This document shows positions 8,016 to 16,964 of a stretch of 56,862 bases of DNA, in pieces. The notes under the pieces are model-generated. The model worked only from the letters and a program-made list of their open reading frames with translations, made no database searches and was not told the origin of the DNA. The stretch comes from an uncultured Pseudomonadota bacterium (lineage in GTDB: Bacteria > Bdellovibrionota_B > Oligoflexia > Oligoflexales > CAIYRB01): contig CAIYRB010000147.1 in assembly GCA_903928445.1 (NCBI GenBank), positions 1 through 56,862 on the forward strand, read 5' to 3'. The translations under genes were made by a program, and so were the position numbers. Position 1 is the stretch's first letter. Every line of letters begins with the position of its first letter.

Positions 8016-9326
8016 ATGTTTCGACTCATGACGGTCTTGGTTGGTATCAGTGTCATAGCATGCGACACCAGGGAGAATATTTCCGCAGGCAGTAATTCCA
8101 GAGATATCGCGGGACATCAGTCGCCTGAAAGCGGTGGAGTGGTCAGCAATAACGCAGCGGAGCCACCAACCGTCGAAAATGACAGTTTAAGTCTTGCCGC
8201 CGCCCCGAGTGGACTGCGTCACCCCGGGGTATTGGTCAATGCCGGACAAATCGCCCTGCTCAAGGAGAAAATCGCCCAGAGCGCCCAACCCTGGAAAAAG
8301 GCCTACGATATAATCAGCACGGGCACCTTGACATCACCCTCCTATACTCCAAAGCCTTGGAACATCGTCGAATGCGGCCCCTACAACAAGCCAAGCCTTG
8401 GGTGCGATGATGAAGTCAGGGACGCAATTGCGGCCTACACCAACGCCTTGACCTGGGTTTTGGGCGGCAACCAGGCCAATGCTACCAAGGCTATCGAGAT
8501 TATGAACGCCTGGTCCGCTACCCTCACTGATCACACCAATCACAATGCCCCGTTGCAGTCCGCCTGGGCTGCCTCCATGTGGGCGCGCGCCGCCGAAATC
8601 ATCCGCTATTCTCCTAATAGTGGAGGGTGGTCCGCTACGGAGGTCAACCGGTTCAGAAATTGGCTCAAAACGGTCTACCTACCGAAACTTAGGAATCTCC
8701 AGGCGTATAATGGCAACTGGGATCTTAGCATGATCGAAGCCACCATGGGCATCGCGGTGTTTCTAGACGACAAGGCCCTTTTCGACACGGCGGTCGCCAG
8801 GTGGCGCCAGCGCACTCCTGCCTACATCTACCTGAAGGTCGACGGGCCACTTCCCAAACTCCCCCCAGGGGAAAATTTGACTCAAGCCCAGCTCATCTCT
8901 TTCTGGTACGGTCAGAATGAGTTCACTGACGGCCACGCTCAGGAGACCTGCCGTGATTTCGGTCACACCCAGATGGGCCTCGGGGCGATGATCAACGCGG
9001 CCGAGACCGCCCGAATCCAGGGAGTGAACCTCTATTCGGAGCAAAAGACCCGCATCGTTGCGGCGCTGGAGTTCCATGCCAAGTACCTCAATGGAGCGCC
9101 GATCCCAAGCTCGCTCTGCGGAGGCAAGCTCACATTGACCCGTGTCCCAATGTGGGAGATCGGTTACAACCACTACGCCAATCGCGACTTCCTGTCGTTG
9201 CCTCAGACCAACGCCCTTATCCTCGCGACCACCCCAAAAGTGTTTAGGCCCAGCGGCTCTTATCTCCACATGGCTTGGGAGACCCTCACGCACGCTGGGG
9301 TGGGCAGCGCCGGCTTGCCTAAATGA
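8016..9326 (+). CDS. alginate-lyase-family lipoprotein
   Basis: A 436-residue protein. The start is the ATG at 8016, preceded by 'gagggagaa'. It gives a short leader with lipobox 'ISVIAC' (Cys near residue 16), whereas the open frame extends 46 codons further without a plausible start. After a low-complexity linker, the domain from about residue 65 matches the alginate lyase/heparinase-II-type alpha-barrel family: 'HPGVLVNAGQIALLKEKI', 'NGNWDLSMIEATMGIAVFL', 'DGHAQETCRDFGHTQMGLG'. The last carries the conserved His/Arg/Tyr-type catalytic surroundings. It likely cleaves a uronate-containing polysaccharide at the cell surface. A glycosidase-like lipoprotein lies upstream at 3575. Confidence 0.8.
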   Translation: MFRLMTVLVGISVIACDTRENISAGSNSRDIAGHQSPESGGVVSNNAAEPPTVENDSLSLAAAPSGLRHPGVLVNAGQIALLKEKIAQSAQPWKKAYDIISTGTLTSPSYTPKPWNIVECGPYNKPSLGCDDEVRDAIAAYTNALTWVLGGNQANATKAIEIMNAWSATLTDHTNHNAPLQSAWAASMWARAAEIIRYSPNSGGWSATEVNRFRNWLKTVYLPKLRNLQAYNGNWDLSMIEATMGIAVFLDDKALFDTAVARWRQRTPAYIYLKVDGPLPKLPPGENLTQAQLISFWYGQNEFTDGHAQETCRDFGHTQMGLGAMINAAETARIQGVNLYSEQKTRIVAALEFHAKYLNGAPIPSSLCGGKLTLTRVPMWEIGYNHYANRDFLSLPQTNALILATTPKVFRPSGSYLHMAWETLTHAGVGSAGLPK

Positions 9327-9381
9327 AAGGAGTTTCCATTCGGGGTGTAGATGTTTTCTTGATACACCCCGCCTGCGACCA

Positions 9382-9687
9382 ATATTTCTCCTACAAATCG
9401 CTTCCCAGTTTGCGTTGCAACCAGTGTTTCATTACTGGCAGCCCTATTTCAAGGAATTCAACGCCAATCTCACTACAGGAGATCTGGGCACAATTTTTCT
9501 CGCTTATGTAGGTGTCCAAGCGCTTTATTTGGCAATATCTTCCCAGATCATGAAACGCCGGGGCATCCCAAGCGAGACGGTCCTGCTTGCTAACGTACTA
9601 TTAATGACGGTATCGTTTGGTGTCATGAGTGCGGCTCAAGGGCTTTCAACAGCATTGCCTGTCTTCCTAATTATGCCGCCGTTTCTT
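9382..9687 (+). pseudogene. MFS transporter fragment
   Basis: From about 9382 an open stretch encodes 'LLQIASQFALQPVFHYWQPY', then amphipathic loops and hydrophobic helices ('GTIFLAYVGVQALYLAIS', 'VLLANVLLMTVSFGVMSA'), ending at 'LPVFLIMPPF'. This is the look of three to four transmembrane helices of a major facilitator protein. Neither the beginning nor the end of the gene is present. The reading frame enters from the 3' end of the alginate lyase gene in another frame and is cut at about 9687, where HIT-protein sequence begins. Remnant, presumably non-functional. Confidence 0.5.
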
Positions 9688-9689
9688 CA

Positions 9690-10097
9690 CACACCGTCTG
9701 GCAAGATGACGAACACCAGGCTTTCTTGACGCCTTTTCCCAATACCCGTGGCTTCACCGTCGTCATACCCAGGGCGCACCATCCGAGCTACGGATTCGCA
9801 GTGCCGGAGCCGGTACTCACCCGACTCGTGAGCGCGGCACGAACGGTCGGCCTCCAAATCGATCGCAACCTAGGCGTAAGGCGCACGGGCATGATTATGG
9901 AGGGATTCGGCATCGACCACCTCCATATCAAACTGGTGCCGATGCACGGTATTAACCAAGGGGAGTGGAAGGCCATCAACTCCACAGTTCGGACCTTTTA
10001 TGATTCCTATACGGGAATGATCGCGTCCCACGATGGCCCGCGAATGCTCGATGCGGAACTTGACGCGATCGCTCGAAGGATTCGGGGAGAATGGTAG
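9690..10097 (+). pseudogene. HIT-family protein, 5'-truncated
   Basis: About 135 codons of histidine-triad protein: 'TVWQDDEHQAFLTPFPNT' (from 9693), 'GFTVVIPRAHHPSYGF', and the signature 'IDHLHIKLVPMHG', in which HxHxK replaces the usual HxHxH. HIT proteins hydrolyse or transfer nucleoside phosphates. The normal amino end is missing because the frame opens directly from the MFS fragment. An internal TTG at 9726 could start a 123-residue product but lacks a good ribosome-binding site. I treat it as a relic, although the remaining domain is nearly complete and expression from a fused upstream frame cannot be excluded. Confidence 0.6.
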
Positions 10098-10138
10098 CGG
10101 CTCCGGACCGACATCAGCCCGCCTTGCCCATCCTGATC

Positions 10139-10339
10139 TCAAGCGGCTTGCCGAGCTCCCGCGAAGCAGACCCCTGGTCGCGGCGCAAATTTGGGATCAT
10201 CAGAACCAAGGAAGTCGAGCAGGCTCGATTCGTCAGAGATCCAAGCGTTAACGTCCAAAACCAGAGCCAGAAATACATCCTCTATGCGTCGTAGAAAGCC
10301 CAGGGCCTCTCGTGGGGCAAATTCAATTTTTAGTTTCAT
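10139..10339 (-). CDS. small hypothetical ORF
   Basis: 66 codons of plausible amino-acid composition ('EALGFLRRIEDVFLALVLDV'), with an ATG and a weak 'gaga' upstream. No family recognised. It lies in the otherwise empty stretch between the HIT relic and the kinase pair (10098-10543) and may itself be a fragment. Confidence 0.3.
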   Translation of the reverse strand: MKLKIEFAPREALGFLRRIEDVFLALVLDVNAWISDESSLLDFLGSDDPKFAPRPGVCFAGARQAA

Positions 10340-10543
10340 TTCTCAACCAAAGATTAGGCCTTTATCGCTGCTGTAAGCCGTGTCGGTTCAAGTTCCGAAA
10401 GCCCTTATCAAGGTGACCGCTTGCAACTGGGCATCATTTGCCTATGTTCCTAGATGTTCTAAGACTGTGCTAACCTAAAATAACTAGCTCTTCATCCTCG
10501 CCTCGTAAATCCGACGCAGATCCCACGTCCTTGCCCGGGCACG

Positions 10544-12760
10544 ATGATCACACCCTTCACCGCAACAAAAATCCTGCCAAAGAGTCCTCAGCGCTGGGCA
10601 CTTGCACTTACTTTTGTCTCCATGGCGCTGGTCAGCGCAGCATTGATCCCGCGCTTTACGCGCAGCGAGCTATTTCCTAAGGCCAACGCTCGCTTTGATA
10701 TCACTAAAATCTGGGTCGCCGCGGCCTCGGACCTGTGCGCCGTGGCCAAACAAGGTGCACCAACAAAGGACGTCTATGACTGCGTCGCGAGGCTAGATAT
10801 CAATGATCAGGCCATTGCCACCAAGCTTAAACCAGTCACCATCGCTTCGCTGTCGCAGATGCTAAACAATACCTCTCCGAGCTTTCTCGACTTGCTGCAA
10901 GAGCAGCACCTTATCAGACCACTCGAGGCCTTAGGTACAAGGCAACCCCTTTTGATCGCACTACAGGTACCCAAGGCATTATTTTCAGAGAATCGCCTTG
11001 GTCTGAAGCCAAACATTTTGGTGACTGGAAAGCTGATGGATGCTCGCATCTGCTTTCTCGGAAGCTGCCCTTATTCGACAGGAATCTCTGACTCTGGCCT
11101 TGAATTTCCTCTGTTCGCCCCACCACTTCAGACCATCCCAGAACTGGTCACGGTATGGGTGGCAACGCTTCCTCGCTCACTAGCCAAAGGTATCACGCTA
11201 GAATATGGCATTTTTGTGACTAACCTAGACGACATGATGAGCGTTCGGTCCATCTTCACACCGGCATCGGCTGGGTCTTGGACACTGGCAGCCGCTACCA
11301 TGTTTGTCGTAAGCACGATGGCCTTATTCTACGCAATCCTTTGGGCGGAGTACGTCGAATTCACGGCATTTGCCCTCATGGCCGGCCTACACTTTCTCTT
11401 TGCCGTTTACAATTCTCAGGCCAAAGGGATCAGCCTGGACGTCCTACCATTGGCTCCGCGCTGCGCCATCTGGATGCTTATCGTCGCGCAACAGTCGCTA
11501 GCCAGCGTGTGCTTTGCATTCGCAAGCCTACGCCCTCGGCCAAATTTGCTGTGGCGGCGCTGGCTAGCTACAGCCGTGATGTTGACGCCTCCGGCATTTT
11601 TTATCGGTTATTTTTACCACTTTACTAAGATTGATCGCAGCATCAATACCGCCTTGGCGATCATCGAATGGACTGTCCCCGCGTTTATTGCCATTCGTGG
11701 TGGCGCCATTCTCAAGCAGCGCCTTGCTCAACAGACAGAAAGCGTGGCCGCCAAAGCCGCTGCCAGTCGAAGGCAGAACGAACAGTGGGTGCTAGGCGGA
11801 TGTTTGATGATCGCGGCAACTCCGCACCTGTTATCGGTCTTTCACGACTTAAACATGCGTCAGATCTTCGACATGAACAGTATTGCCAGTCTTTTTCTCT
11901 TTCCCGTCTTTGCCACGCTCCTATTTAGCTCTGGAGGCATGTTTCGTCGTCGCACCGAAAGGTACCACCGCGAACTCGCCGTCGCCACCAGGCAGGCGGC
12001 TGTAGGCACCATGGTTCAACGCATCTCTGAAGAGATCAGAAAGCCATTTGCGCTGATGCAGTCTGGACTCTACCGGGTCATGACATGTCACACCGCCCAG
12101 GAGGTCCAGCAAGCGGCTACTGAGCTTGCGTCTCCTGTCACTTCGGCAGCGCAAGCCATCACGATGACACTAGAAAACATCCTCGCTATAAGCTCGACGC
12201 AAGCTTTGGTAGCGGAGCCGACCGGCGTGAAGCACTTAGTGCTCTGGAGCCTGCAGGATAGCTTAAGCCTGACTTACCAGGGAGACTTCTCCTTCAACTA
12301 TGATTTTGCCGGTGATCAACTGCTCCTCGTCGACCGCCTCAAGATGCTGCGCGTAATCAGCAACATCATCAGGCATGGCGTCAATGCCACCGGTGGCAGC
12401 GGTCGATTCTGGTTTACCACCCGTTTCGTCCCAAGCTTGACCGACCACCCCTTTGAACTGACCATCGGCTACGCTCCATGCCCTCTGACAGATAGCGACC
12501 GGTCCCGACTGTGCTCCAGTTTCTTTGACGCAGACGCTGACTCCGACCTGCACTCTCTGGCCCTAGGCCTTGCCGTGGCGCAGACCCTTGTAAACCTTCA
12601 CGGCAGTAGCATCTTATGCCGCAAGGGATCGTCTGAGGGGACAGAATTTGTGATCCACCTTCAACTATCTCCCGATTCAAGAGGCGCTTTGCGCGACGAC
12701 GACGAAGTCTCGCTGCCCAACCGCAGCATAGACTTAGACCCTTCACTCAATGCGATTTAG
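10544..12760 (+). CDS. membrane pseudo-histidine kinase
   Basis: A 738-residue protein colinear with the next gene. It has one N-terminal transmembrane helix (about 18-36), an extracytoplasmic region with a Cys pair ('ARICFLGSC'), a cluster of membrane helices (about 245-460), then DHp- and ATPase-like domains. The phosphoacceptor box reads 'ISEEIRKPF', so Glu496 stands where the partner has His498. The N box is 'NIIRHGVNAT' instead of 'NIVENAVQAT', and the G1 and G2 boxes have also lost their Gly/Asp residues ('IGYAPCP', 'SLALGLA'). It probably cannot bind ATP or autophosphorylate, yet the frame is intact, which suggests a regulatory partner. The next gene starts 9 bases downstream. Confidence 0.8.
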   Translation: MITPFTATKILPKSPQRWALALTFVSMALVSAALIPRFTRSELFPKANARFDITKIWVAAASDLCAVAKQGAPTKDVYDCVARLDINDQAIATKLKPVTIASLSQMLNNTSPSFLDLLQEQHLIRPLEALGTRQPLLIALQVPKALFSENRLGLKPNILVTGKLMDARICFLGSCPYSTGISDSGLEFPLFAPPLQTIPELVTVWVATLPRSLAKGITLEYGIFVTNLDDMMSVRSIFTPASAGSWTLAAATMFVVSTMALFYAILWAEYVEFTAFALMAGLHFLFAVYNSQAKGISLDVLPLAPRCAIWMLIVAQQSLASVCFAFASLRPRPNLLWRRWLATAVMLTPPAFFIGYFYHFTKIDRSINTALAIIEWTVPAFIAIRGGAILKQRLAQQTESVAAKAAASRRQNEQWVLGGCLMIAATPHLLSVFHDLNMRQIFDMNSIASLFLFPVFATLLFSSGGMFRRRTERYHRELAVATRQAAVGTMVQRISEEIRKPFALMQSGLYRVMTCHTAQEVQQAATELASPVTSAAQAITMTLENILAISSTQALVAEPTGVKHLVLWSLQDSLSLTYQGDFSFNYDFAGDQLLLVDRLKMLRVISNIIRHGVNATGGSGRFWFTTRFVPSLTDHPFELTIGYAPCPLTDSDRSRLCSSFFDADADSDLHSLALGLAVAQTLVNLHGSSILCRKGSSEGTEFVIHLQLSPDSRGALRDDDEVSLPNRSIDLDPSLNAI

Positions 12761-12769
12761 GGTTCACTC

Positions 12770-15433
12770 ATGGCACTAGGTGAGCACTCCAAGTCAATCA
12801 GATCGCCCCAGCGCTGGGCGCTCGGATGCGCGTTGCTATTGCTTTTAGGCCCATCCATCACCTTCCTGTGGCTCAACGCTCCCAAACAGGTATTGCCGAA
12901 GGAAGAGCAACGCCATGACGTCCGAGAGATGTGGCTTGGTGAGCTAAGGGATCTATGTCCAGAGGTGGTCACTGCGGCAAACGTCGCCGAGATCGAGGCC
13001 TGCCTGGCGCATCACCCCATCGAAACAGCAGCACAAAGCGGACTCCTTCAGCTAGTGCGGATTCCTCCCGTGACGCAGCAGCCCCGGCTCGGGTACCCTG
13101 ACCTCAGACAACTGCTACTGCAGCAAGGCGTTGGCGCCGCGGTGGACTTACACCAAACCAGTCGTCCGTGGCTCATCGGCCTGCGACTGCCGACGCGGCT
13201 CTTTGAGCCCAATCGACTTGGGATACCGCTACAAGCTCTGGTCGTTGCGCAACTGGCCGATGCACGGGTCTGTTTTGGCGGTAAATGCCACTACTTCGCG
13301 GATGTTCACACCTCGACAGGGACACGCTTCCCACTATTTGAGACCACCGGGATGGCGGCATCTGGGCCACTGGTTGATCTATGGATCGTTATCCGGGCGG
13401 GCCCATTGGCAAGTAGCATCGACCTTGGGCAAGGACTGTTTGTCACCCTCACCGACTACCTGCGCCCCCTAGACAATATCCACGCCCCCCTTGCCCTAGG
13501 CGGCGACCTCATTGCCGCCGTCATGCTCGTAGGCATGACATTCATGACGGTGCTGTGTGCTTGGTTGTGGGCCGAATACGTCGATTTTTCGGCCTTTGCT
13601 TTACTGCTCAATCTTCAGTTCCTCCTCCATATTTGGACCACGGTGATTCGGACCTTGGGACTGACGAAAGACCTACCACTGCTACTGACAGACACTGTCA
13701 CCGCGGTGCTGCAGGTTGAAGTCAGCGTCGGATTCATCGCCCTAGCTTGGGCGACGCTGCGACCATCCGCCCGACGTTTTTGGTCGACCTGGGCCGTCGT
13801 CGCCGTGGTGACCGCAAGCGCCACATCCGGCTTGCTACTCACCCAGGTGATGAACCTTGAAATGGCCCTTGTTTCGCACTTCAGAGCAAATCTGCAAATC
13901 ATCCTACCTCCTCTCGTTGCCACGGTCGGAGCACTCCTCCTGAAGCTCAAACGTCCGGCGACTATGGAACTGAAGAGGCTGCATGACCTGGCCATTAAGC
14001 GCCGCCTTCGTGAACAGCTTGCGATGAGCCTGTGCCTGGTCATCGCCGCCTTGCCCGAGTGGGCGGCCATACGGCTCTCGCCCCAAGGGCATGGCCCGGC
14101 TACGCTCCATCTAGTCGCCGTCTTCGCTATGCTACCGGTATTTGGGGCGATCCTATACGGCGTCGGCGGCAAATTTCGCAGTAGATCCGAGATCTATCGC
14201 AGGCAACTCATCGCGATGACCAAGCAGGCAGCAGTAGGCGAGATGATGCAGATGGTAGCACATGACGTGCGCAAGCCGTTCTCTCTGGTTCGAGTAGGTC
14301 TGAAAGCCCTGGTCGCAGCGAAATCCTTTATTGAGATGCGCTCGGTCATCGAGCGACTGATCCCGCAGGTGAAGTCAGCTATGATCTCAGTCCACGGCAT
14401 GCTCGAGGACCTCAGGGATGTTCACCTGGAGGCTCCTATAAACATCAGCGTGGTGGCGATCGAGGCCCTTCTCACTCACTGCCTTCGTGAAACCCTCGGT
14501 GGCCGTCCGAATCTTGACATTGCTTTGATTTATAAATGGGGTCATCGCCGTCTACTCGCAGTGGACAGCGTTAAAATGCAGCGAGTCGTAACCAATATTG
14601 TCGAAAATGCCGTCCAAGCAACCAAGGGTCACTGCTCCCTGTGGTTCAAGACTTCACAGCATGATACCGAAGGCGGCTCGTCTTGGCTCGAACTCGTCAT
14701 TGGTAACTCTGGCAGCGTGATCGCGAACGACCAGCTCGACAGCATTTTCGAGGCCTTTTTTACCAGGGGGAAAGCCAACGGGACTGGACTCGGTTTGGCG
14801 GTGGTGCGCAAGTTTACGACCCTTCATGGCGGCAACGTATACTGCCGCTCCGACGTAGTCCACGGTACCGAATTCGTACTGACCCTGCCCCTGGCCAGCC
14901 AAGGTGCAGCACCTACGGTCGTCGGCCTAACCACCGTCCACCTGCCAGACCATTCGTCGAAACTCTCCGACCAATCCAGCCAAGGCGACGAGCCAATAGC
15001 CAACCTTCAAGAGTCCAAGCTCCAAGTGGAATCACTCAGCTCGGCCGCAATCCTGCCGTTTGCAACCACAGTCGCCCTCGCCGACGACGACATCTTTATC
15101 CGCGAGGCTTGGGTGCAGACATTGGCTCCAACCCCTTGCCTGACATTCTCCTCACCCGAGGATCTTTTGGCATGGCTCTCAGCTAGTCAAAGCCACGTCA
15201 ATAGCGTGATCTGCTTCGTATTGGACCTCCACTTTCATAGCGATATCGATGGCGAGCAATTGGCGATCGCCGTGCGTCAACTCAGCAGCGCACCGATTCT
15301 TCTCAGTACCGATGCTCTGCCGCGTACCTACCCCGATGCGGCCATTACGGCTACGATAGCCAAGGAACCGACCAGCCTAGGCGGCCTTCTTGAAGCCATT
15401 GAAGCAGCCAAAGCCTTACCAAAGGTAGGATGA
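12770..15433 (+). CDS. hybrid sensor histidine kinase with C-terminal receiver
   Basis: 887 residues. N-terminal helix (about 16-35), an extracytoplasmic region with a Cys pair ('ARVCFGGKC'), then several membrane helices (about 245-465) resembling a multi-helix sensor module. DHp domain with His498 in 'VAHDVRKPF'; HATPase with N box 'NIVENAVQAT', G1 'IGNSGSV' and G2 'GTGLGLAVV'. Receiver from about residue 757: acidic 'ADDD', phosphoacceptor Asp in 'FVLDLHF' and the conserved Lys in 'IAKEP'. It should autophosphorylate and pass phosphate to its own receiver, but no DNA-binding output is nearby. It is the active partner of the upstream catalytically degenerate paralogue. Confidence 0.9.
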   Translation: MALGEHSKSIRSPQRWALGCALLLLLGPSITFLWLNAPKQVLPKEEQRHDVREMWLGELRDLCPEVVTAANVAEIEACLAHHPIETAAQSGLLQLVRIPPVTQQPRLGYPDLRQLLLQQGVGAAVDLHQTSRPWLIGLRLPTRLFEPNRLGIPLQALVVAQLADARVCFGGKCHYFADVHTSTGTRFPLFETTGMAASGPLVDLWIVIRAGPLASSIDLGQGLFVTLTDYLRPLDNIHAPLALGGDLIAAVMLVGMTFMTVLCAWLWAEYVDFSAFALLLNLQFLLHIWTTVIRTLGLTKDLPLLLTDTVTAVLQVEVSVGFIALAWATLRPSARRFWSTWAVVAVVTASATSGLLLTQVMNLEMALVSHFRANLQIILPPLVATVGALLLKLKRPATMELKRLHDLAIKRRLREQLAMSLCLVIAALPEWAAIRLSPQGHGPATLHLVAVFAMLPVFGAILYGVGGKFRSRSEIYRRQLIAMTKQAAVGEMMQMVAHDVRKPFSLVRVGLKALVAAKSFIEMRSVIERLIPQVKSAMISVHGMLEDLRDVHLEAPINISVVAIEALLTHCLRETLGGRPNLDIALIYKWGHRRLLAVDSVKMQRVVTNIVENAVQATKGHCSLWFKTSQHDTEGGSSWLELVIGNSGSVIANDQLDSIFEAFFTRGKANGTGLGLAVVRKFTTLHGGNVYCRSDVVHGTEFVLTLPLASQGAAPTVVGLTTVHLPDHSSKLSDQSSQGDEPIANLQESKLQVESLSSAAILPFATTVALADDDIFIREAWVQTLAPTPCLTFSSPEDLLAWLSASQSHVNSVICFVLDLHFHSDIDGEQLAIAVRQLSSAPILLSTDALPRTYPDAAITATIAKEPTSLGGLLEAIEAAKALPKVG

Positions 15434-15454
15434 CTGACTGGTCTTCCAAGAACT

Positions 15455-15606
15455 TTGCGATGCCATGTTAAGCCTGCCAGCTTGAACCTCCCCTCCCTGT
15501 GGCGATTTGCCAGCCTGGCCTCTTCGACGTGGAAGCCTGATTGCAAAATTCGATGAAAGCATTCGGTTGCCCACCTTTGGTGAAGGCCGAATACGCCGGC
15601 ATGAAG
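15455..15606 (-). mobile_element. IS4-family transposase relic
   Basis: The minus strand reads 'RWATECFHRILQSGFHVEEA' followed by 'RLANRHREGRFKLAGLTWHR'. This matches the C-terminal conserved block of IS4/Tn5-type transposases (RW-IE-FHR-LKSG-VE-RL), which holds the catalytic Glu. Only about 50 codons remain, with no start and no element ends seen. The flanking gene at 15633 may have had its 3' end affected by this insertion. Confidence 0.6.
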
Positions 15607-15632
15607 GACCACGGACGTGCTCTTACTGGCTA

Positions 15633-16112
15633 CTAAACGCACTTAAGATCCGGACCGATTGCAAATCGTGTCCCTTCAGACAAGTACGGCGGAAAAACCG
15701 AGGCAGCGTAGTGTAACTTGTCGGCGTAAGACTTGAATAACCGTCCACTTAACTTGCTATGGTGACTGATTCGCACCGCCACACCCATCAGCGCTTCCTT
15801 TTGTTCGTCGGTCAACGTCAGGATTTCCCGACTTTTATAGGTGTGCTGAGGCGGAATCCAAGAATAAAGCCGCACGCTGGGGTCAAAATCGGGATGTTTC
15901 CGCCTGAAGGTCACATATAGCGCATCAATGAACTCGCAAAAATGCTCCTCACGAGGCTCGATGCCATATTCAAAGACTAATTTGCCTGCTTCAATGAGCA
16001 GTAGCATGGACGCAATGGACGTAATATTCACAAGTTCATTCCTATGTCTGGGTAATGCATTTAGGTGCACCAGGTCTAGGCATGAGTAAAAGAAATGCGA
16101 ATGGGTGGTCAA
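15633..16112 (-). CDS. hypothetical protein
   Basis: 159 codons if translation begins at the TTG at 16112, with 'gaagag' 8 bases upstream; an internal ATG at residue 36 is the alternative. The body ('EAGKLVFEYGIEPREEHFCE', 'LTLTDEQKEALMGVAVRISH') looks like a soluble, mostly helical protein of unknown family. No signal peptide. It lies directly beside the IS4-type relic, and the last residues could be derived from the junction. Confidence 0.55.
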   Translation of the reverse strand: MTTHSHFFYSCLDLVHLNALPRHRNELVNITSIASMLLLIEAGKLVFEYGIEPREEHFCEFIDALYVTFRRKHPDFDPSVRLYSWIPPQHTYKSREILTLTDEQKEALMGVAVRISHHSKLSGRLFKSYADKLHYAASVFPPYLSEGTRFAIGPDLKCV

Positions 16113-16255
16113 TTGATTTGCTCTTCGCCGGCATCATGTCCGTGGCCGACCGCTATTGAGAGACCGACAAGATGCCCATGTCGGCCCATCATGAGGACGC
16201 GTCTAGTTTGTTAGCCGGACATCACCTTCAGTAGAGCAGACCTAGACGGGGCCCA

Positions 16256-16729
16256 CTACATCCCAGAATAAAAGCTACAGCTGACTTCATTTGCCACGCT
16301 GAGGCTGCGACTGCAAAGCAGGCCATCCGCAACGACGGCGTCCTTCACACCGCCCCGTCGTGTCGTACCAACTCCCGAAGCATATCGATCCAGCACTCGG
16401 TACAAGGATTTAGCCGCGGCACCACGTGCATTCCATTCGCTCCCATCAAAACCTGCCACCGAACAGATCGGGATCGAATGCGGCACTCCCGGAAGCGAAC
16501 AACTCACGTGAACCGCACGCACCGCCAGTCGACCAGGGATGATTGTCGTATCTGCCGTAAGTCCAGCGCCCAGCAACCCATCCATGAGATCCGAGGCCGC
16601 AGCGCCAGCGATTTGGACCTGACCAGATGTGGACCCATCGACACCAGCAGCTTTGCCATGGCTAAGCACTTGAGCGCCGCAGGCACTGACTGCGAGCGCC
16701 AATCCCAGCATGTTGATAAGGACGCGCAT
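16256..16729 (-). CDS. small lipoprotein of unknown function
   Basis: 157 residues beginning at the ATG at 16729, preceded by 'aaggag' at good spacing. The frame extends 11 codons upstream but without a supported start. Signal 'MRVLINMLGLALAVSAC' gives a lipobox with Cys17. The mature part is Gly/Ala/Ser-rich with five further Cys residues ('VSCSLPGVPHSIPICSV', 'LLCSRSLSVANEVSCSF'), suggesting disulfides in the periplasm. No family recognised. Confidence 0.65.
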   Translation of the reverse strand: MRVLINMLGLALAVSACGAQVLSHGKAAGVDGSTSGQVQIAGAAASDLMDGLLGAGLTADTTIIPGRLAVRAVHVSCSLPGVPHSIPICSVAGFDGSEWNARGAAAKSLYRVLDRYASGVGTTRRGGVKDAVVADGLLCSRSLSVANEVSCSFYSGM

Positions 16730-16964
16730 GATAAAGTCTCCTTTGAAGGCGTTAGGCAGCAAAAACCTATTCGACCTATAGTCCAGGCAGAACGCTTTGG
16801 GTAGCCCTGGCCGGCCAGTCTAGGACGATGGGCGAGCTGGGCAGTACGCGCGGTACTGAGACATGATGGTCCACGGAGCTTGCCCTAACGGCTAACTCTT
16901 CTGTTTGGACTGTGGGGATGGCGCCGAATTTATTCACAGCAGCCACTATGCCGCTAACCATCAG

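Noticed and set aside
10378..10405. 'ggttcaagttccg' resembling a tRNA T-loop
   Set aside because: The flanks do not pair into a T-stem and no cloverleaf is possible in the preceding 70 bases.
13615..14172. 185-codon frame on the minus strand inside the hybrid kinase
   Set aside because: Arg/Thr/Ser-rich antisense shadow of the membrane-helix region of a well supported gene.
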